10,855 bases of DNA from Terana coerulea (GCA_024811115.1 JAKOGH010001023.1:1-10855); one strand, 5' to 3'. Positions 1-9,218 are shown, counted from the first letter of the stretch. A program made the numbers and translations. The notes: generated by a model not told the origin, from the letters alone.

Positions 1-87
1 GTGGCGACCTGCCTCTTGGGAAATCTGCGGGGTTTGAATTCTCGTGTGCGCGCGCTCGACCGAGTTCTGCCAGTTCCCGCTGGTCGC

Positions 88-116
88 TATATAGCCAGAA
101 CAAGCCCGTATATAGC
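88..116. promoter_or_regulatory. Paired TATATAGC boxes (possible core promoter)
   Basis: Two identical TATATAGC octamers start 21 bp apart (88-95 and 109-116). The first ATG downstream on the plus strand is at 144 and opens only a seven-codon frame, so no plus-strand gene is evident behind it. The boxes could belong to a transcript outside or spliced within the first few hundred bases, or be chance A/T-rich sequence. Confidence 0.25.
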
Positions 117-163
117 GTACAAATCAAGCACAAACCCCGTACCATGAAGCCCATAAGGAGGTT

Positions 164-351
164 CTAGTGCGTTGCCAGATTCTTCACCCTGGAGTTCGAC
201 GGCACCCACACTAGATCCTCGACCCCGCTGTCCACGTCCGTCGTCTCCAGCTCGCCCTCACTGCTCGGCGTCGCCCACTCGCCCGGTACACGCTTGCGTA
301 GTTGCTCGGTCTTCGCGCCGCGCGCCCGTAGGAAGGCCACCACCCGTTCGC
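164..351 (-). CDS. Possible terminal exon of an unrecognised gene
   Basis: A minus-strand frame ending in TAG at 164-166 encodes about 62 residues rich in E, D, K and R, ending in the residues VKNLATH. Its codons end overwhelmingly in G or C (runs such as GAG CTG GAG ACG ACG GAC GTG GAC), unlike the flanking sequence, which suggests real coding. A good acceptor (TTATTTCCCCAG) lies just upstream at 352-363, so it may be a last exon beginning at 351. The upstream exon is not identified; a minus-strand frame open over 367-630 with an acidic end (residues WEDTGSDD) is a candidate but the phases do not join simply. No family recognised. It could instead be a captured or truncated gene end. Confidence 0.3.
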
Positions 352-2335
352 CTGGGGAAATAAGCCTCAAACCCGATGAACATCATCGGAGCCCGTGTCT
401 TCCCAGCTATTTTGTTCGAGAGCATCCTCGTTTGCGTCTCTAACAAGACCGAGGTTTCCAATATTTTCCTCTACCTGTACCTCCTTGAAAGTATACGCCG
501 TCGTTTCTTGTGGCCTACCCGCTGTCAAGGAATCAGGACCTGTGCACCCCGGGGTTTCCGTCGCACAGCGAGCATCGTTTCGGGAGTCTATGTACGTATT
601 CGGACCATGAAGATCCAGGCAGCCTCGCATTCACGTTTTCAAGCCAAGCCAGGTCCGCTCTGCGATCGAGATGGAAAATGTTGTTGAGGTGCAATGTCTG
701 AAGAGGAGCGCCAATTTGCTCGCGTCGTAGCAGCAGGCTGTCTAATTCTGCGCTGAGCGGCTCGTCGTCAAACGGAGTGGGGCATGCGCCGTGATGCTTG
801 TGCCATTGCACGAAGTCCAAGGTCAACGACGTCAGAGCAGGGAGGAGTGGGTGTCCGCTCGGGCCAGGGAGGTGCCAGTGCTGAGGGCTTCGAAGAGGGT
901 GATGGGATCTCCATGACCTAGTTGAAGGCTTTCCAGCTGAGAGCAGACGGCAAGAGATAGCCATTGCCCCACAGTTCTGAAAACGCCGGGAACATGTAGG
1001 GAATGCAGCCCTGCCAGTACAGAGATGGGTGGTATTCCCACAGGGAAGGGAGGAGAGGAGAGCTGCGGTTTCCCGCCAAGGAAAACGTTGATGAGCGGTA
1101 TGTTCTGGGTAAGTAAAAGGTCTTTCTGAGCGAAATCATGCTCACGTGCTGCTTGGGGACTAGACCTGGTTGTCGATGACCAAATCGAAATAAAATTGAG
1201 AGCCATACCAGGACGGCTGTCTGAGCTCGATGGAATGGGCTTTCTGCGGAGCACCAATGACATTGGTACCAGCCAGCCTCGAAACAATAGCAGCCCAAAT
1301 GCTGTCGTAGTCATGCGCGAACTCCCGGTCCGCGTCCGTATTCACCGTTATCGTCGTGTTTGCAGGGAAGATGAGCAGTCGAAGCAGAGTTCCGCAACCC
1401 TCGCCATGGCCGGTTTCAGCCAGTTCAATCCTTCGAAGATCCGGAAGGGTAACCTTGGTGGCGCTGGCGAGCAATTCTGATCGAGGTGCGTCAAGATGGA
1501 AGCCTATCTGTTTCAGGCTCAAGACTTGTAAGAGCGGAGTTTCGGAGAGGATGTCGAGATATTCGCGAGGCGATTGCAACCACTCCGGGGACTCCAAGCA
1601 GAGCTGTGTTAGCGTCGGTCGTATCAACCCATTCGTAAATGACATAGGAAATCCGCGGAGTTGAAGATACTTGAGACTTGGCAGCGGCCCCTGATAGAAA
1701 CCAGAAGGTATGAGTGGGAAAGTCGGGTTCCGGGTGGTCTCCATCGCCAAAGATGTATTCTAGTTGAAGGGTTTCCCACAGGGGGCGTCTGTTCCTTCGT
1801 AGGATTTTAATGCTAGATCCCCCATCAGTCCGAGGGACAGGGCAAGACTCATGTGCTGGAGCCGGTGAAGATCTGATTCCAAGGCAAAGAGCGACCGAAT
1901 ATCGGGGTCATCGTCCCCAAGATAACGACCGGGAGTGATCGTAAGAGGCTTGCCTTTGGATCGGGCGAGGAAGGTTTACATGCATGCGATGTAGTCCGTT
2001 ACAGGGATTAGGGTCCAGAGGGACGGCAAGCCAAGCGCGACCTCTCGCCAATGCCGACAGACGTGCGTAACCCTCAGCCACTTGAGTGCCCCAAACTGTG
2101 TCTGTGTTCTTGGATCCATTACCAAGTAACCGCATTGGGCAAGGACGTAATAATGAAGGATCAGGGCAAGGATTTCCGGCGGTAGCTTTGCGATGTGTGG
2201 AACGACGGAGTTGCGGTGAGCGTGTAGCTTCAGAAGCTGGTCCGAGACCTGTGTGAGGAGTTGGGCATGAGAAGCGATTGCTGCGTCAATGCCAGCGTTC
2301 GTCGTCAGCCTCGACATATCAATCAAGGGCTCCAT

Positions 2336-2402
2336 CTCTTCAGAGTACAAAAAGGCGGATTAGTCGCCACTTTTACACGAGAGTCATCGTGCTCATACTT
2401 AC
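2336..2402 (-). other. Candidate intron at the 5' end of the F-box pseudogene
   Basis: On the minus strand the segment begins GTAAGT, contains a CTAAT branch-like site and ends GAAGAG immediately before the ATG of the F-box reading frame. Length (67 nt) and signals match the introns of the neighbouring intact genes, and it joins two open frames in phase 0. It could equally lie between a 5' untranslated exon and the start codon. Confidence 0.45.
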
Positions 2403-2496
2403 CCTTAGCTTTACTTGCTTTTTATCAATGTCATCGGTAAACGGTATTGACCCTCTTCGTTCGTGAAGACGTAGGTGAGAACGGCCAAGCGAACGT

Positions 2497-2517
2497 GCTT
2501 GAAGCTTGAAGCTTGAA
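2497..2517. repeat. Three tandem copies of GCTTGAA
   Basis: Three perfect 7-bp units occur head to tail. Because 21 bp is a multiple of three, the repeat keeps open the putative first exon of the F-box pseudogene on the minus strand. Confidence 0.8.
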
Positions 2518-2599
2518 GGCCGAGAGTAAGCTGCAATGTTTTTACGTGACTCTGCCGCTCGTTTGCCAATGGCCACTCGGCGTTTGCCGACGTTCATTG

Positions 2600-3261
2600 G
2601 GAAGGTGGCCGTAAATGGCAGGCGAGTACCTTTGATTCCAACTTGTCATACGGTGCTTTCCAAGTCGCGACTTAGCTTCAAGCCCTCTCAGTTGTAAATC
2701 TTGCTCCTCCTTATGATTGAACTGTGGTGGAATTACTCCGGACATTCATGCCTTCAGATATAGTGGCGGAGGCTCGCTATCACGACTTGCTGTCGGGAAG
2801 CAGGCAGCCCTGTGTGCCATCAACAGCCTTCAACACTGGCACGAGGTGAGCCATCAGTTTCTTAACCCATTCTAACTGAAGAGAGATTCACTCACCTGCC
2901 ATACAGAAACAAAACAAGACTTACAGGTAGAGGCAGCCGCTGACCAGCCTGTCCGTGCGCCTTGCACTGGGCCACGGAAGCGGAGAGTCATGCAGCTGAA
3001 CATTTGAGTTATGTCGGCGAGCCCACATCACAAGCTCTTCTGTTTTCGATTTTGAGCATGTCCTGGCTTTCAGTAACATGGAAGATGGTGGCTTGAAAGC
3101 GGGGCGAAAGCGAGTGCGGCGGCGTGCGAGGCCGCTCTGTCACGCGTCACAGGTGACAGGGCACTTCCGTGACATCGAGGCACGACCAGAAGTCTGCGAT
3201 TGATGTTCAGCACTCACGTAGTCCTTGACCATCACATCTACTCTGTGAGGCCTTGAGGGCT
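2600..3261. other. Spacer between divergent F-box pseudogene and MFS gene
   Basis: No complete gene is recognisable. On the plus strand, 2717-2845 is open, ends at a good GTGAGC donor, and can splice over 2846-2926 (branch-like CTAAC at 2872-2876, acceptor TTACAG) to a short tail ending in TGA at about 3007-3009. The result would be roughly 70 residues with no start codon and no known domain, so it is at best a gene relic. The right end is the promoter region of the transporter that starts at 3262. Confidence 0.5.
3139..3173. promoter_or_regulatory. GTCAC/GTGAC cluster upstream of the MFS gene
   Basis: Four copies of the pentamer occur in 35 bp: GTCAC at 3139-3143 and 3146-3150, GTGAC at 3153-3157 and 3169-3173. 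The first three starts are exactly 7 bp apart, and the second and third form the near-palindrome GTCACAGGTGAC. It lies about 90-120 bp before the start codon of the transporter, a plausible place for a transcription-factor site. The factor is unknown. Confidence 0.35.
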
Positions 3262-5339
3262 ATGGCCTTCGTGGAGGTTTCTACAGAGGCTCGCGATGTA
3301 AAGCAACTCCATCCTCTTCCTACTTCTCGGGACGACGCAAAGACGGCGACCCCGGCCGCATCTGTGCAAGACTGGGATCCCGCGGCTGAGCGCAGAGTCC
3401 TTTGGAAAATCGACCTGCTGCTTATGCCCATTCTCACATTTTCTTATGGTCTTCAATTTGTGAGTCATACTGCTGTACCCTCTACTTCGTACGCTAACAG
3501 CTTTGCACCTCTGCTCACACAGTACGATAAATTTGTATTCAGCTCGGCCGCAGTGTTTGGGATGTTGGCGGACCTGGACCTCACTACACCTGTCCCTGGG
3601 ACGACACTGGTGTCAACTCAGCGATATTCTACCGCGTACGCCTTTCGTTACGGGTTAATCTCCTTGCGCTAAGTTGGTCTGATGGCGCGTTCTTACTCAT
3701 AGCACGGCGGCATTCTACTGGAGCTACATTGTCGGCGTCCTCCCCATTGCTCTTTTGTTGCAGAAATTTCCTCTTGCAAAGGCTTTGAGCCTTCTCATAT
3801 TTGTACGTGCGACTTATCATTAGCAGGTGTCTTCGACTGATTAGCGGTCAGATATGGGGCGTCATCGTAATGCTGACTGTCACCGTCTCTGGTTTCCACG
3901 GAGCTGTCGCTCAGAGATTTTTCCTTGGTTTGGTTGAGAGTGCTGTCAGCCCCGGTTTCGTTCTCCGTATGTCTTTTACTTGTTTTTACCAGATTGTATG
4001 GGACTTATCGACCACATCTTCAGTCAGCTCGATGTGGTACACAAAAGCAGAGCTTCCCCTTCGTCTGGGTATATGGTATTCAGCGACTGGATTATTCACT
4101 ATCTTCAGTGGAGTCATTAACTACGCCATCGGGCACGCGAAAGGCCCACTGCACCCGTGGAAGTACATGTACGTACAGCCTAACTGCCAAGTCAAAAGAA
4201 GGAAAACTTAATCGCAACTCTGTGCAGGTACCTCGCCGCGGGAAGCATTACAATTTTCTGGTCCCTAGTCGTCTTTGTTATTCTTCCGGACTCTCCTGCG
4301 GCCTCCCATCGCTGTTTCAACGAAGCCGAACGCGCAATCTTGGCGAGACGCATGCGCGGCAATCTTTCTGGTGCCGACGTGCGCGCGATCAAGAGGTATC
4401 AGATCTATGAAGCCTTAAAGGATGTGAAGGTCTGGCTCATGGGCGCTATGGGTGCCTCTATCTATGTCTGCAACGGTGGTGTCACAGCATTTGGATCACT
4501 CATTATCAAAGTAAGTCGCCGCTGAACGACGTTCTCGACCAGTGTGCTAAGTCTTCCTCTCCCAGTCCTTTGGTTACTCCAGCTTGCGGGCTATTCTTCT
4601 CCAGACCCCCGGTGGAGCCACCACTTGCGTGTCCATTTATCTGACTGGCTATCTCGCTGTAAAACTTGCATACGCCTCATCATCCAATACCATACTGACC
4701 ACATTGATCATAGAGCCGCTACAAGAATACCCGGACCATTTTGCTGGCCGTCAGCTGCGTCCCAGTCATCATCGGCGCCATCATTCTCTGGCGTGGCTCC
4801 TGGCATGAGCGTGGCCTCGCGCTGTTTGGATACTACCTCATTCCGATATTCGGGGCCCCATACGTCCTCTTACTATCGCTCGTAGCAACGAACATTGCCG
4901 GAGGCACCAAGAAGGCGTGCGCCACCAGCGCAGCATTCATCGGCTACAATGTAGGCAACATCATCGGGCCGTATCTCGTAAGCATTGGTATTCGCGCCTC
5001 ACGCTTCGGCAGCTGAGGCTTGGTTTGTAGGTCAACGTCAAGCAGGCCCCGCTGAAGTATTGCACGACCTGGATTGCGACGATTATCGTCATGGTCGTCA
5101 CCATCGTTGCCGCGCTTCTCCTGCGCTTCGCCTGGGCACGCGAGAACGTGCGCAGAGACAAGGACGCGCTAGCGTCGTCGCTGCCCGGACGCCCCGAGTC
5201 GTTTTCGTTCGACAAGATGCGAGAGGGGTTGGCTACGAGGAGCTCGCGAGGCAGTGAGACGAGTGTCGCTGATAACGTCATGCAGGTGGACAGGGACCTG
5301 ACAGATTGGGAGGATAAGAGCTTTAGGTATTATCTTTAG
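3262..5339 (+). CDS. MFS transporter, allantoate permease/Dal5-like (anion:cation symporter family)
   Basis: Predicted plasma-membrane, proton-coupled importer of a small organic anion or ureide; the ACS family includes allantoate, nicotinate and related carriers, and the substrate cannot be told from sequence. Nine exons: 3262-3459, 3523-3635, 3703-3802, 3852-3966, 4024-4168, 4228-4510, 4566-4658, 4714-4977 and 5031-5339. They join in phase to 1620 nt (539 aa), a normal length, with no internal stop. Introns are 49-67 nt with GT-AG ends. After a 50-residue cytoplasmic N-terminus come hydrophobic spans from about residue 51. Family hallmarks are FFLGLVESAVSPGF (residues 160-173), the PLRLGIWYSATG segment (about 187-198), LPDSP (243-247), a charged central loop with RRMRGNLSGADVRAIKR (264-280) and IGYNVGNIIGP in the second half. 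ATG 3262 is chosen because it opens the frame; the only upstream extension is TTG. Introns 1 and 4 are multiples of three without stops, so their removal rests on family alignment. It converges on the amino acid permease. Confidence 0.93.
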
Positions 5340-5760
5340 TTTTGGCTGGTGTTTGGTACTTAACTATAGGGTGTATTGGGCTGGAATACATGGCTTAGAT
5401 GTATAACCACCATTGGGCATTGGGAACTGGATGGTAGAAAAACTTCTACTTCCTTTCCCGTCAAGGTTAGACGCTGTAGTCCGAGATTTTGTCTCATTTC
5501 TGCAGTCTCTGTCTTGCTTCCTGCCTTGGCCCGCCACGCTGTGTTCATAACTCTCGAGCTCTGGGAATGGTAGTCTGGGACCAGTTTTGGAAGCGTGTTA
5601 TGGCCATGTCCAACACAAATTCCGAGCCGGGCCGGCACATCACTAGCGAGGTTATTACGATAATAAGTATTGGACTCCAGTATATCCCAGACGCAACCTG
5701 CAACAAAGTCACACGACGCAACATCATAAAATTGTAAGATATGGAACACCAAACAGAAAA
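5340..5760. other. Convergent spacer between the two transporter genes
   Basis: This 421-bp stretch separates the 3' ends of the MFS gene (plus) and the amino acid permease (minus) and should hold both 3' untranslated regions. No gene is seen. Bases 5646-5760 resemble 10592-10706 next to the second permease copy, marking the duplicated part of the spacer; 5340-5645 shows no such match to the right-hand copy. Confidence 0.7.
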
Positions 5761-5909
5761 TCACATCAGCCAGGCCCACGTGCGCTCGACCCAGTTGCGC
5801 GGCGGCGGCTCGTCGTACGTCGCCGCCTCGATCTCCGCCAGGCCCGACTTGAAGTCCATGTCCTCCGGGCGGCGGAACGACGCCCGGCGCCAGAACCGGC
5901 TGCCGGCGT
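5646..5909 (-). repeat. Duplicated unit, left copy (permease 3' end plus 3' flank)
   Basis: Bases 5761-5909 (last exon of the permease) match 10707-10855 at 142 of 149 positions with no gaps. The 115 bp beyond the stop codon (5646-5760) also align with 10592-10706: both start GCGAGGTT exactly 115 bp from the stop, and the last 35 bp next to the stop match at 27 of 35 positions. Similarity fades beyond this point. Confidence 0.85.
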
Positions 5910-7962
5910 ACAGGATCGGGAACAAGATGAACGGCAGGTAGTTCGTCACGAACGTCGCCGTGTCCCAGCCGCCCTTCAAGAACACCTGCCACCCGCTGAA
6001 CTGCATCCCACACACACAACCCTGTTAGTATTCGTGCAGGAAAGGGAGAAGGGAACGGGAACGCACGAAGCAGATGACCCAGGTGGAGACCACGGCGTAC
6101 CAGCCCGCGTACGGCTGCAGGCGCGACGCGAACGGGAGCGTGCGGCGGTCGAGGCCCTGTGCCTTCATACCGGCGTAGAAACGCACGTAGGTGACAGAGA
6201 TGCCAAACCAGCTCATCAGACCCGCAACGCTCGTCAGATTCACGAACCAGCCAAAGACCTTGCCCGCGCCGGCGCTGACGCCCATGTACGCGAGCAGTCC
6301 GAACAGCGAGGACGTGATAACCGCGACCCACGGCAGGCCCCAGCGCGTCGTGCGCGCGAAGACGCGCGGCGCGTTGCCGTTCAGGGCAAGCGAGTCTATT
6401 GGGTGAGAGTGAGTGCCGGGCCAGAGGAAAGTAGGGCGGGAGGCGTACAAAGAGCGCGGGAACTGCTGTACAGGTCACTGGAACCGGCAGAGCAGGCGGA
6501 GGTCAGGAGGGCCGCATTGATGACCGAAGGTAGTCCTTTTATACCGGCAGTCTTGATTGCAATGACAAAGGGTGACTTCGCGGCATTGTTGGAGGTCAAG
6601 CTTAGGTCGGGGTTGTCAAACGGTACGAGGAGGCCGATGACCGTGACACCGCCGATGTAGAACAGCAGGATACGGATGTAGACCCGCTTAATCCTGTAAC
6701 GTAACAGTAAGACCACGGAAAACCATGGTTGGGCTTGATAAAACTCACGCTTTGGGGATATTGCGCCTAGGGTTGCGGGCCTCGCCGCCGGCGATGGCGA
6801 CGATTTCTGTGCCAATGAACGAGAACGAGGCCTGGGTCATGACCGCCCACCACGCGAGGAAGCGCCCCTTATTGCCGGAAATGCCATTGAACTGGTTGAA
6901 CGGTCCTGGGCGCTTCCAGTAGCGAAAGCCAATACGGTCGTGGCTCGGGCCGCCGCCCAGGTCGAGGACGATACCAAGGATAATCAGGCCCGTGATCGTT
7001 ATAACTTTGATAGAGGCGAAAATGAATTCGGCCTCGCCGTAGGTAGCTGCAGAATACAAAGCGTCAGCTCGAATACAACATCGGCTATAGTGTTGCCGGA
7101 AGGTGGAGGTACCCCAAAGGTAAGGTTAACTTCAGCTGGCGTGAGGTGAACAAATGGCGGCACCTCAAGTTATCTCCACCTCCACCTTTTGGTAACGCCA
7201 ACCGGCTGTTCGAGCTTCTGTGCACGTACCTGCACCAAACATGTTGATCCCGATGACTGCAGCGAGGAATATGGTCACCCATGCCGCTTTGTTGATTTCC
7301 TGGTTCCTACAATGCACATGTCAGGGACAAATCTGCTATTGATAAGCGCAACCATACCAGAATCCTATGAGGACAGCAGCGGCGCTGAGCTCCGCAGGTA
7401 GAAAGATCAGGTAGTTGTACCCTGCGGGCAATGCGTCAAGCTGGTGTCGGCTGCTGACAGCTGAAGAGCGTACAGTAGTTCCAACCGAGAGTGAACGCCC
7501 ATGCGGGATCAACGAACCGCTCCGCCAACGCGATGTGACCTCCGGGGATGGGCAGGTACGAGATCATTTCGCCGAGCGAGATCATGCTGCGTTTCGGCCA
7601 ATCAGTCAGCTGATTCCTGAGGCGACGAGGGCATGCGGGCGTACACAGAGTAGCAGATGGTGCCGACGACGACGTATCCGAGGAGCAGACCGATGGGACC
7701 GCCGTTCTGCAGCGAGCCAGCAGTACCAAGGAAAAGACCGGTACCAATAACACCACCGATACTACAAGGTTATTCGTGAACACTCGGCCGTAAGGAGTTT
7801 CGACAATACACACCTGATCATGGCGATGTGCCTGTTCTTCAACGTCCGCTGCAGCTCCGTACTATGGTGCCCGGGAAGCTCATGGTTGGCCTCGGAGTCG
7901 GAGACGTCGACGACATTGTCCTGGATCTTCTCATTGGACCCGTACTTGGGGTCGACGGACAT
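5761..7962 (-). CDS. Amino acid permease (fungal AAT/APC family)
   Basis: Predicted 12-span plasma-membrane, proton-coupled amino acid importer related to yeast Gap1-type permeases; its amino acid preference cannot be read from sequence. Nine exons on the minus strand: 7962-7814, 7761-7645, 7586-7474, 7421-7358, 7306-7230, 7046-6749, 6693-6449, 6395-6067 and 6000-5761. They join in phase to 1632 nt (543 aa), usual for the family, with no internal stop. Hallmarks: ELQRTLKNRHIAMISIGG leading into GVIGTGLFLGT (residues 53-63, the substrate-binding first span), the permease signature region SLGEMISYLPIPGGHIALAE (92-111), GWNYWYNY (123-130), and FSFIGTEIVAIAGGEARNP (248-266, span 6). The C-terminal tail is cytoplasmic with a PPP run and ends in WAWLM. 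ATG 7962 follows a pyrimidine-rich leader and a TATA box. Intron 5 is 183 nt against 51-66 nt for the rest because it carries an inverted-repeat insert. A second copy begins to the right. Confidence 0.95.
7047..7229 (-). other. Enlarged intron 5 of the amino acid permease
   Basis: The donor GTACGT (minus strand, from 7229) and acceptor TTCTGCAG (ending 7047) are intact and join GGT GCA G to CT ACC TAC, giving the conserved FGAATYGEAEF. The intron is 183 nt, about three times the length of its siblings. Removing the 105-bp inverted-repeat element leaves 78 nt, close to the normal size. Confidence 0.85.
7092..7196. mobile_element. MITE-like inverted-repeat element within an intron
   Basis: The 19-bp ends 7092-7110 (GTTGCCGGAAGGTGGAGGT) and 7178-7196 (ACCTCCACCTTTTGGTAAC) are inverted repeats matching at 16 of 19 positions; all three mismatches are G/A transitions. 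Inner parts also pair (GTTAACTT at 7125-7132 with AAGTTATC at 7167-7174; GAGGTG at 7143-7148 with CACCTC at 7161-7166), leaving a loop at about 7149-7160. It has no coding capacity. I see no clear target-site duplication, so a miniature transposon is inferred from structure and from the abnormal intron length only. Confidence 0.5.
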
Positions 7963-8021
7963 GGTTGGCGGCGCGGGAGAGAGAGAACAGGTCGGCGACA
8001 GACGCGCGACGCGGTTTTATA
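7963..8021 (-). promoter_or_regulatory. TATA box and pyrimidine-rich leader of the amino acid permease
   Basis: On the minus strand TATAAAA occupies 8021-8015, 53 bp before the ATG at 7962. It is followed by a CT-rich tract (about 7990-7973) and CCAACC immediately before the start codon, a typical fungal core promoter and transcription start environment. Confidence 0.6.
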
Positions 8022-8032
8022 CATGTGGCAAC

Positions 8033-8076
8033 CCTGCCAACATGGCTGCCGGCAAGCATCGACCGCGGTTGGCAGG
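8033..8076. promoter_or_regulatory. Inverted repeat CCTGCCAAC...GTTGGCAGG with central CCGCGG
   Basis: A perfect 9-bp inverted repeat (8033-8041 and 8068-8076) with 26 bp between the arms sits about 12 bp upstream of the permease TATA box. The spacer also ends in the palindrome CCGCGG (8063-8068), the kind of CGG/CCG core bound by zinc-cluster regulators. It is a candidate operator; no specific factor can be assigned. Confidence 0.4.
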
Positions 8077-8929
8077 TGTGGAACATTCCGAGTCGGAAGC
8101 GTTTCAACGATCGTGCGTGGCGTCTGCGAGGGCCGATGTCGGAAATTCCAAACTGGCTCATGACAGGCTTCTTCTTCAGCTTCTCCCCGTCGAAATGCTT
8201 ACCGTACGACCTTCGCGGCCCGTTTGGGCCTCTATCGCTCGGACGTAACTCTACCGAGTTGAGGGTAGGAGACAGGGCTCATGAGCCCGACCACCTCGCG
8301 AGACGCCCTCGGTATGTGCCCCACGATTTCATCTTGACCTAGACGCTGTGCAGTCTCAGAGTCGGTTCTAGAGCGATCAAATGCCGAAGTGCCCAATGCG
8401 GTTCGCTCGCTCAGTCGGACTTTGACAAGCTCTGTGTTTGAGGGGAGCTGGACTTCTTTTTGCGATATCCGATTGAGCGACCGAAAACCTCAGGCGGAGT
8501 TTGAACTGCTCTGTGAACCAATGGCTCGAGATGCCCTCGTAATATTTGTATGCTTCCTCGCGATCATTATGACATACAGCGAAAGGTCCCTCACTTTCAG
8601 TGAACAAGTTAATATTATGGCGTTGCTCCCTTCAAGATTTGACAGTGTGTGATCGTACTCACGTGCGCCCTTCACCCTCAGTTCCACATGTGCACGCTGT
8701 GGCAGTAACATTCGATGATTTTAGTACAAGATGCGGGTGTCAGGCAGTATGTGTAGATGAACGCTGCGCAGCGTCGGACAGATGTGAGGACAAGAGTGTG
8801 TGGGAATTGCCGGACGCCACAAAGAAGAAGCGAGCCGACATGTTCCGCGTTCATCGTGGGCGTCTTCCGTTTCCCAGTAAACCACATCCTCGGGCTACGA
8901 TTGGAGAAGCGCAACTCTCTCCTCGTCTG
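8077..8929. other. Stretch with no recognised gene
   Basis: Beyond the permease promoter I find no convincing coding region. Open frames on both strands are short, lack recognisable domains and show no splice-consistent extension. A plus-strand frame at 8389-8652 contains one hydrophobic run (residues ALVIFVCFLAIIM) but nothing else in support. Confidence 0.5.
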
Positions 8930-9218
8930 ATGGCAAGTTACGCACCCGGCGTTGCTTCATTGCTACTACCATTACTAGGTTTGGTCTGGTTTGGTTTGGC
9001 CTCAGCTTTCCAGCGACATGACTGGTCCTTCGGACGGAGATTGTTCTCACGTTATGCTCGTTCCAAAACGTCACTGAGCACATCTTCTCTTTCAGATGAC
9101 ATCGCACACAGAGCCCCAATACGAAGCTTGGAGAAGTGGCGGGCAATGGCGGCAAGGATGACTGCACTTGAAGAAAGGAGCACGCTGCGATCGGTCATGC
9201 AGCTAGAAATGAGTCCAG

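Larger units (their letters stand above)
533..2597 (-). pseudogene. F-box/leucine-rich protein pseudogene
   Basis: F-box proteins are substrate adaptors of SCF ubiquitin ligases. The clear part begins at ATG 2335-2333: about 119 codons containing a helical lead-in, an F-box core with the motifs KLPPEILALIL and VTHVCRHWREVALGLPSLW, and then a TAA stop at 1976-1978. The same frame continues without a gap (residues FLARSKGKPLTI), as intact family members would, so the TAA looks like a nonsense change of a CAA codon. Downstream, leucine-rich segments typical of the fungal family appear in successive frames: shifts fall near 1830-1842, 1715-1722, 1163-1168 and 861-875, and the last segment (LTLDFVQWHKH, then DLAWLENV) runs to a stop at 533. 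A 67-nt GT-AG intron (2336-2402) could join ATG 2335 to an upstream 65-codon open exon (2403-2597) in phase, but that exon has no recognisable domain and contains a 7-bp triplicate repeat, so the 5' end is uncertain. Confidence 0.75.

Noticed and set aside
1126..1165. Possible 40-nt intron (minus strand, GTCTAG...CTCAG) that would fix one F-box frame change
   Set aside because: It is shorter than any confirmed intron here, has a poor donor, and the DNA it would remove still reads like F-box protein in the adjacent frame. It also leaves the TAA and the other shifts unexplained.
1930..2001. Intron to remove the F-box TAA (GTAACG...CAAAG)
   Set aside because: The 49-nt removal would change frame and delete residues that fit the family (FLARSKG), so a nonsense change is the simpler reading.
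2577..2590. TCGGC-GTTT-GCCGA hairpin
   Set aside because: A 5-bp stem with a 4-nt loop is expected by chance in 10 kb, and a bacterial-style terminator has no meaning in a fungal nuclear gene.
5360..6478. Long minus-strand open frame (372 codons)
   Set aside because: It runs out of frame across the last exons of the amino acid permease and is Arg/Pro/Val-rich low-quality sequence; the spliced permease frame explains this DNA fully.
6034..6660. Plus-strand 208-codon open frame
   Set aside because: It is antisense to permease exons 7 and 8 and has shadow-frame composition (Arg/Glu/Ala-rich) with no domain.
7080..7210. Target-site duplication around the intron insert
   Set aside because: Only loosely similar CGGCT words occur on both sides, not adjacent to the inverted-repeat ends; not claimed.
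8389..8652. 87-codon plus-strand frame with one hydrophobic run
   Set aside because: No domain, no splice partner and no supporting context; it may be chance.
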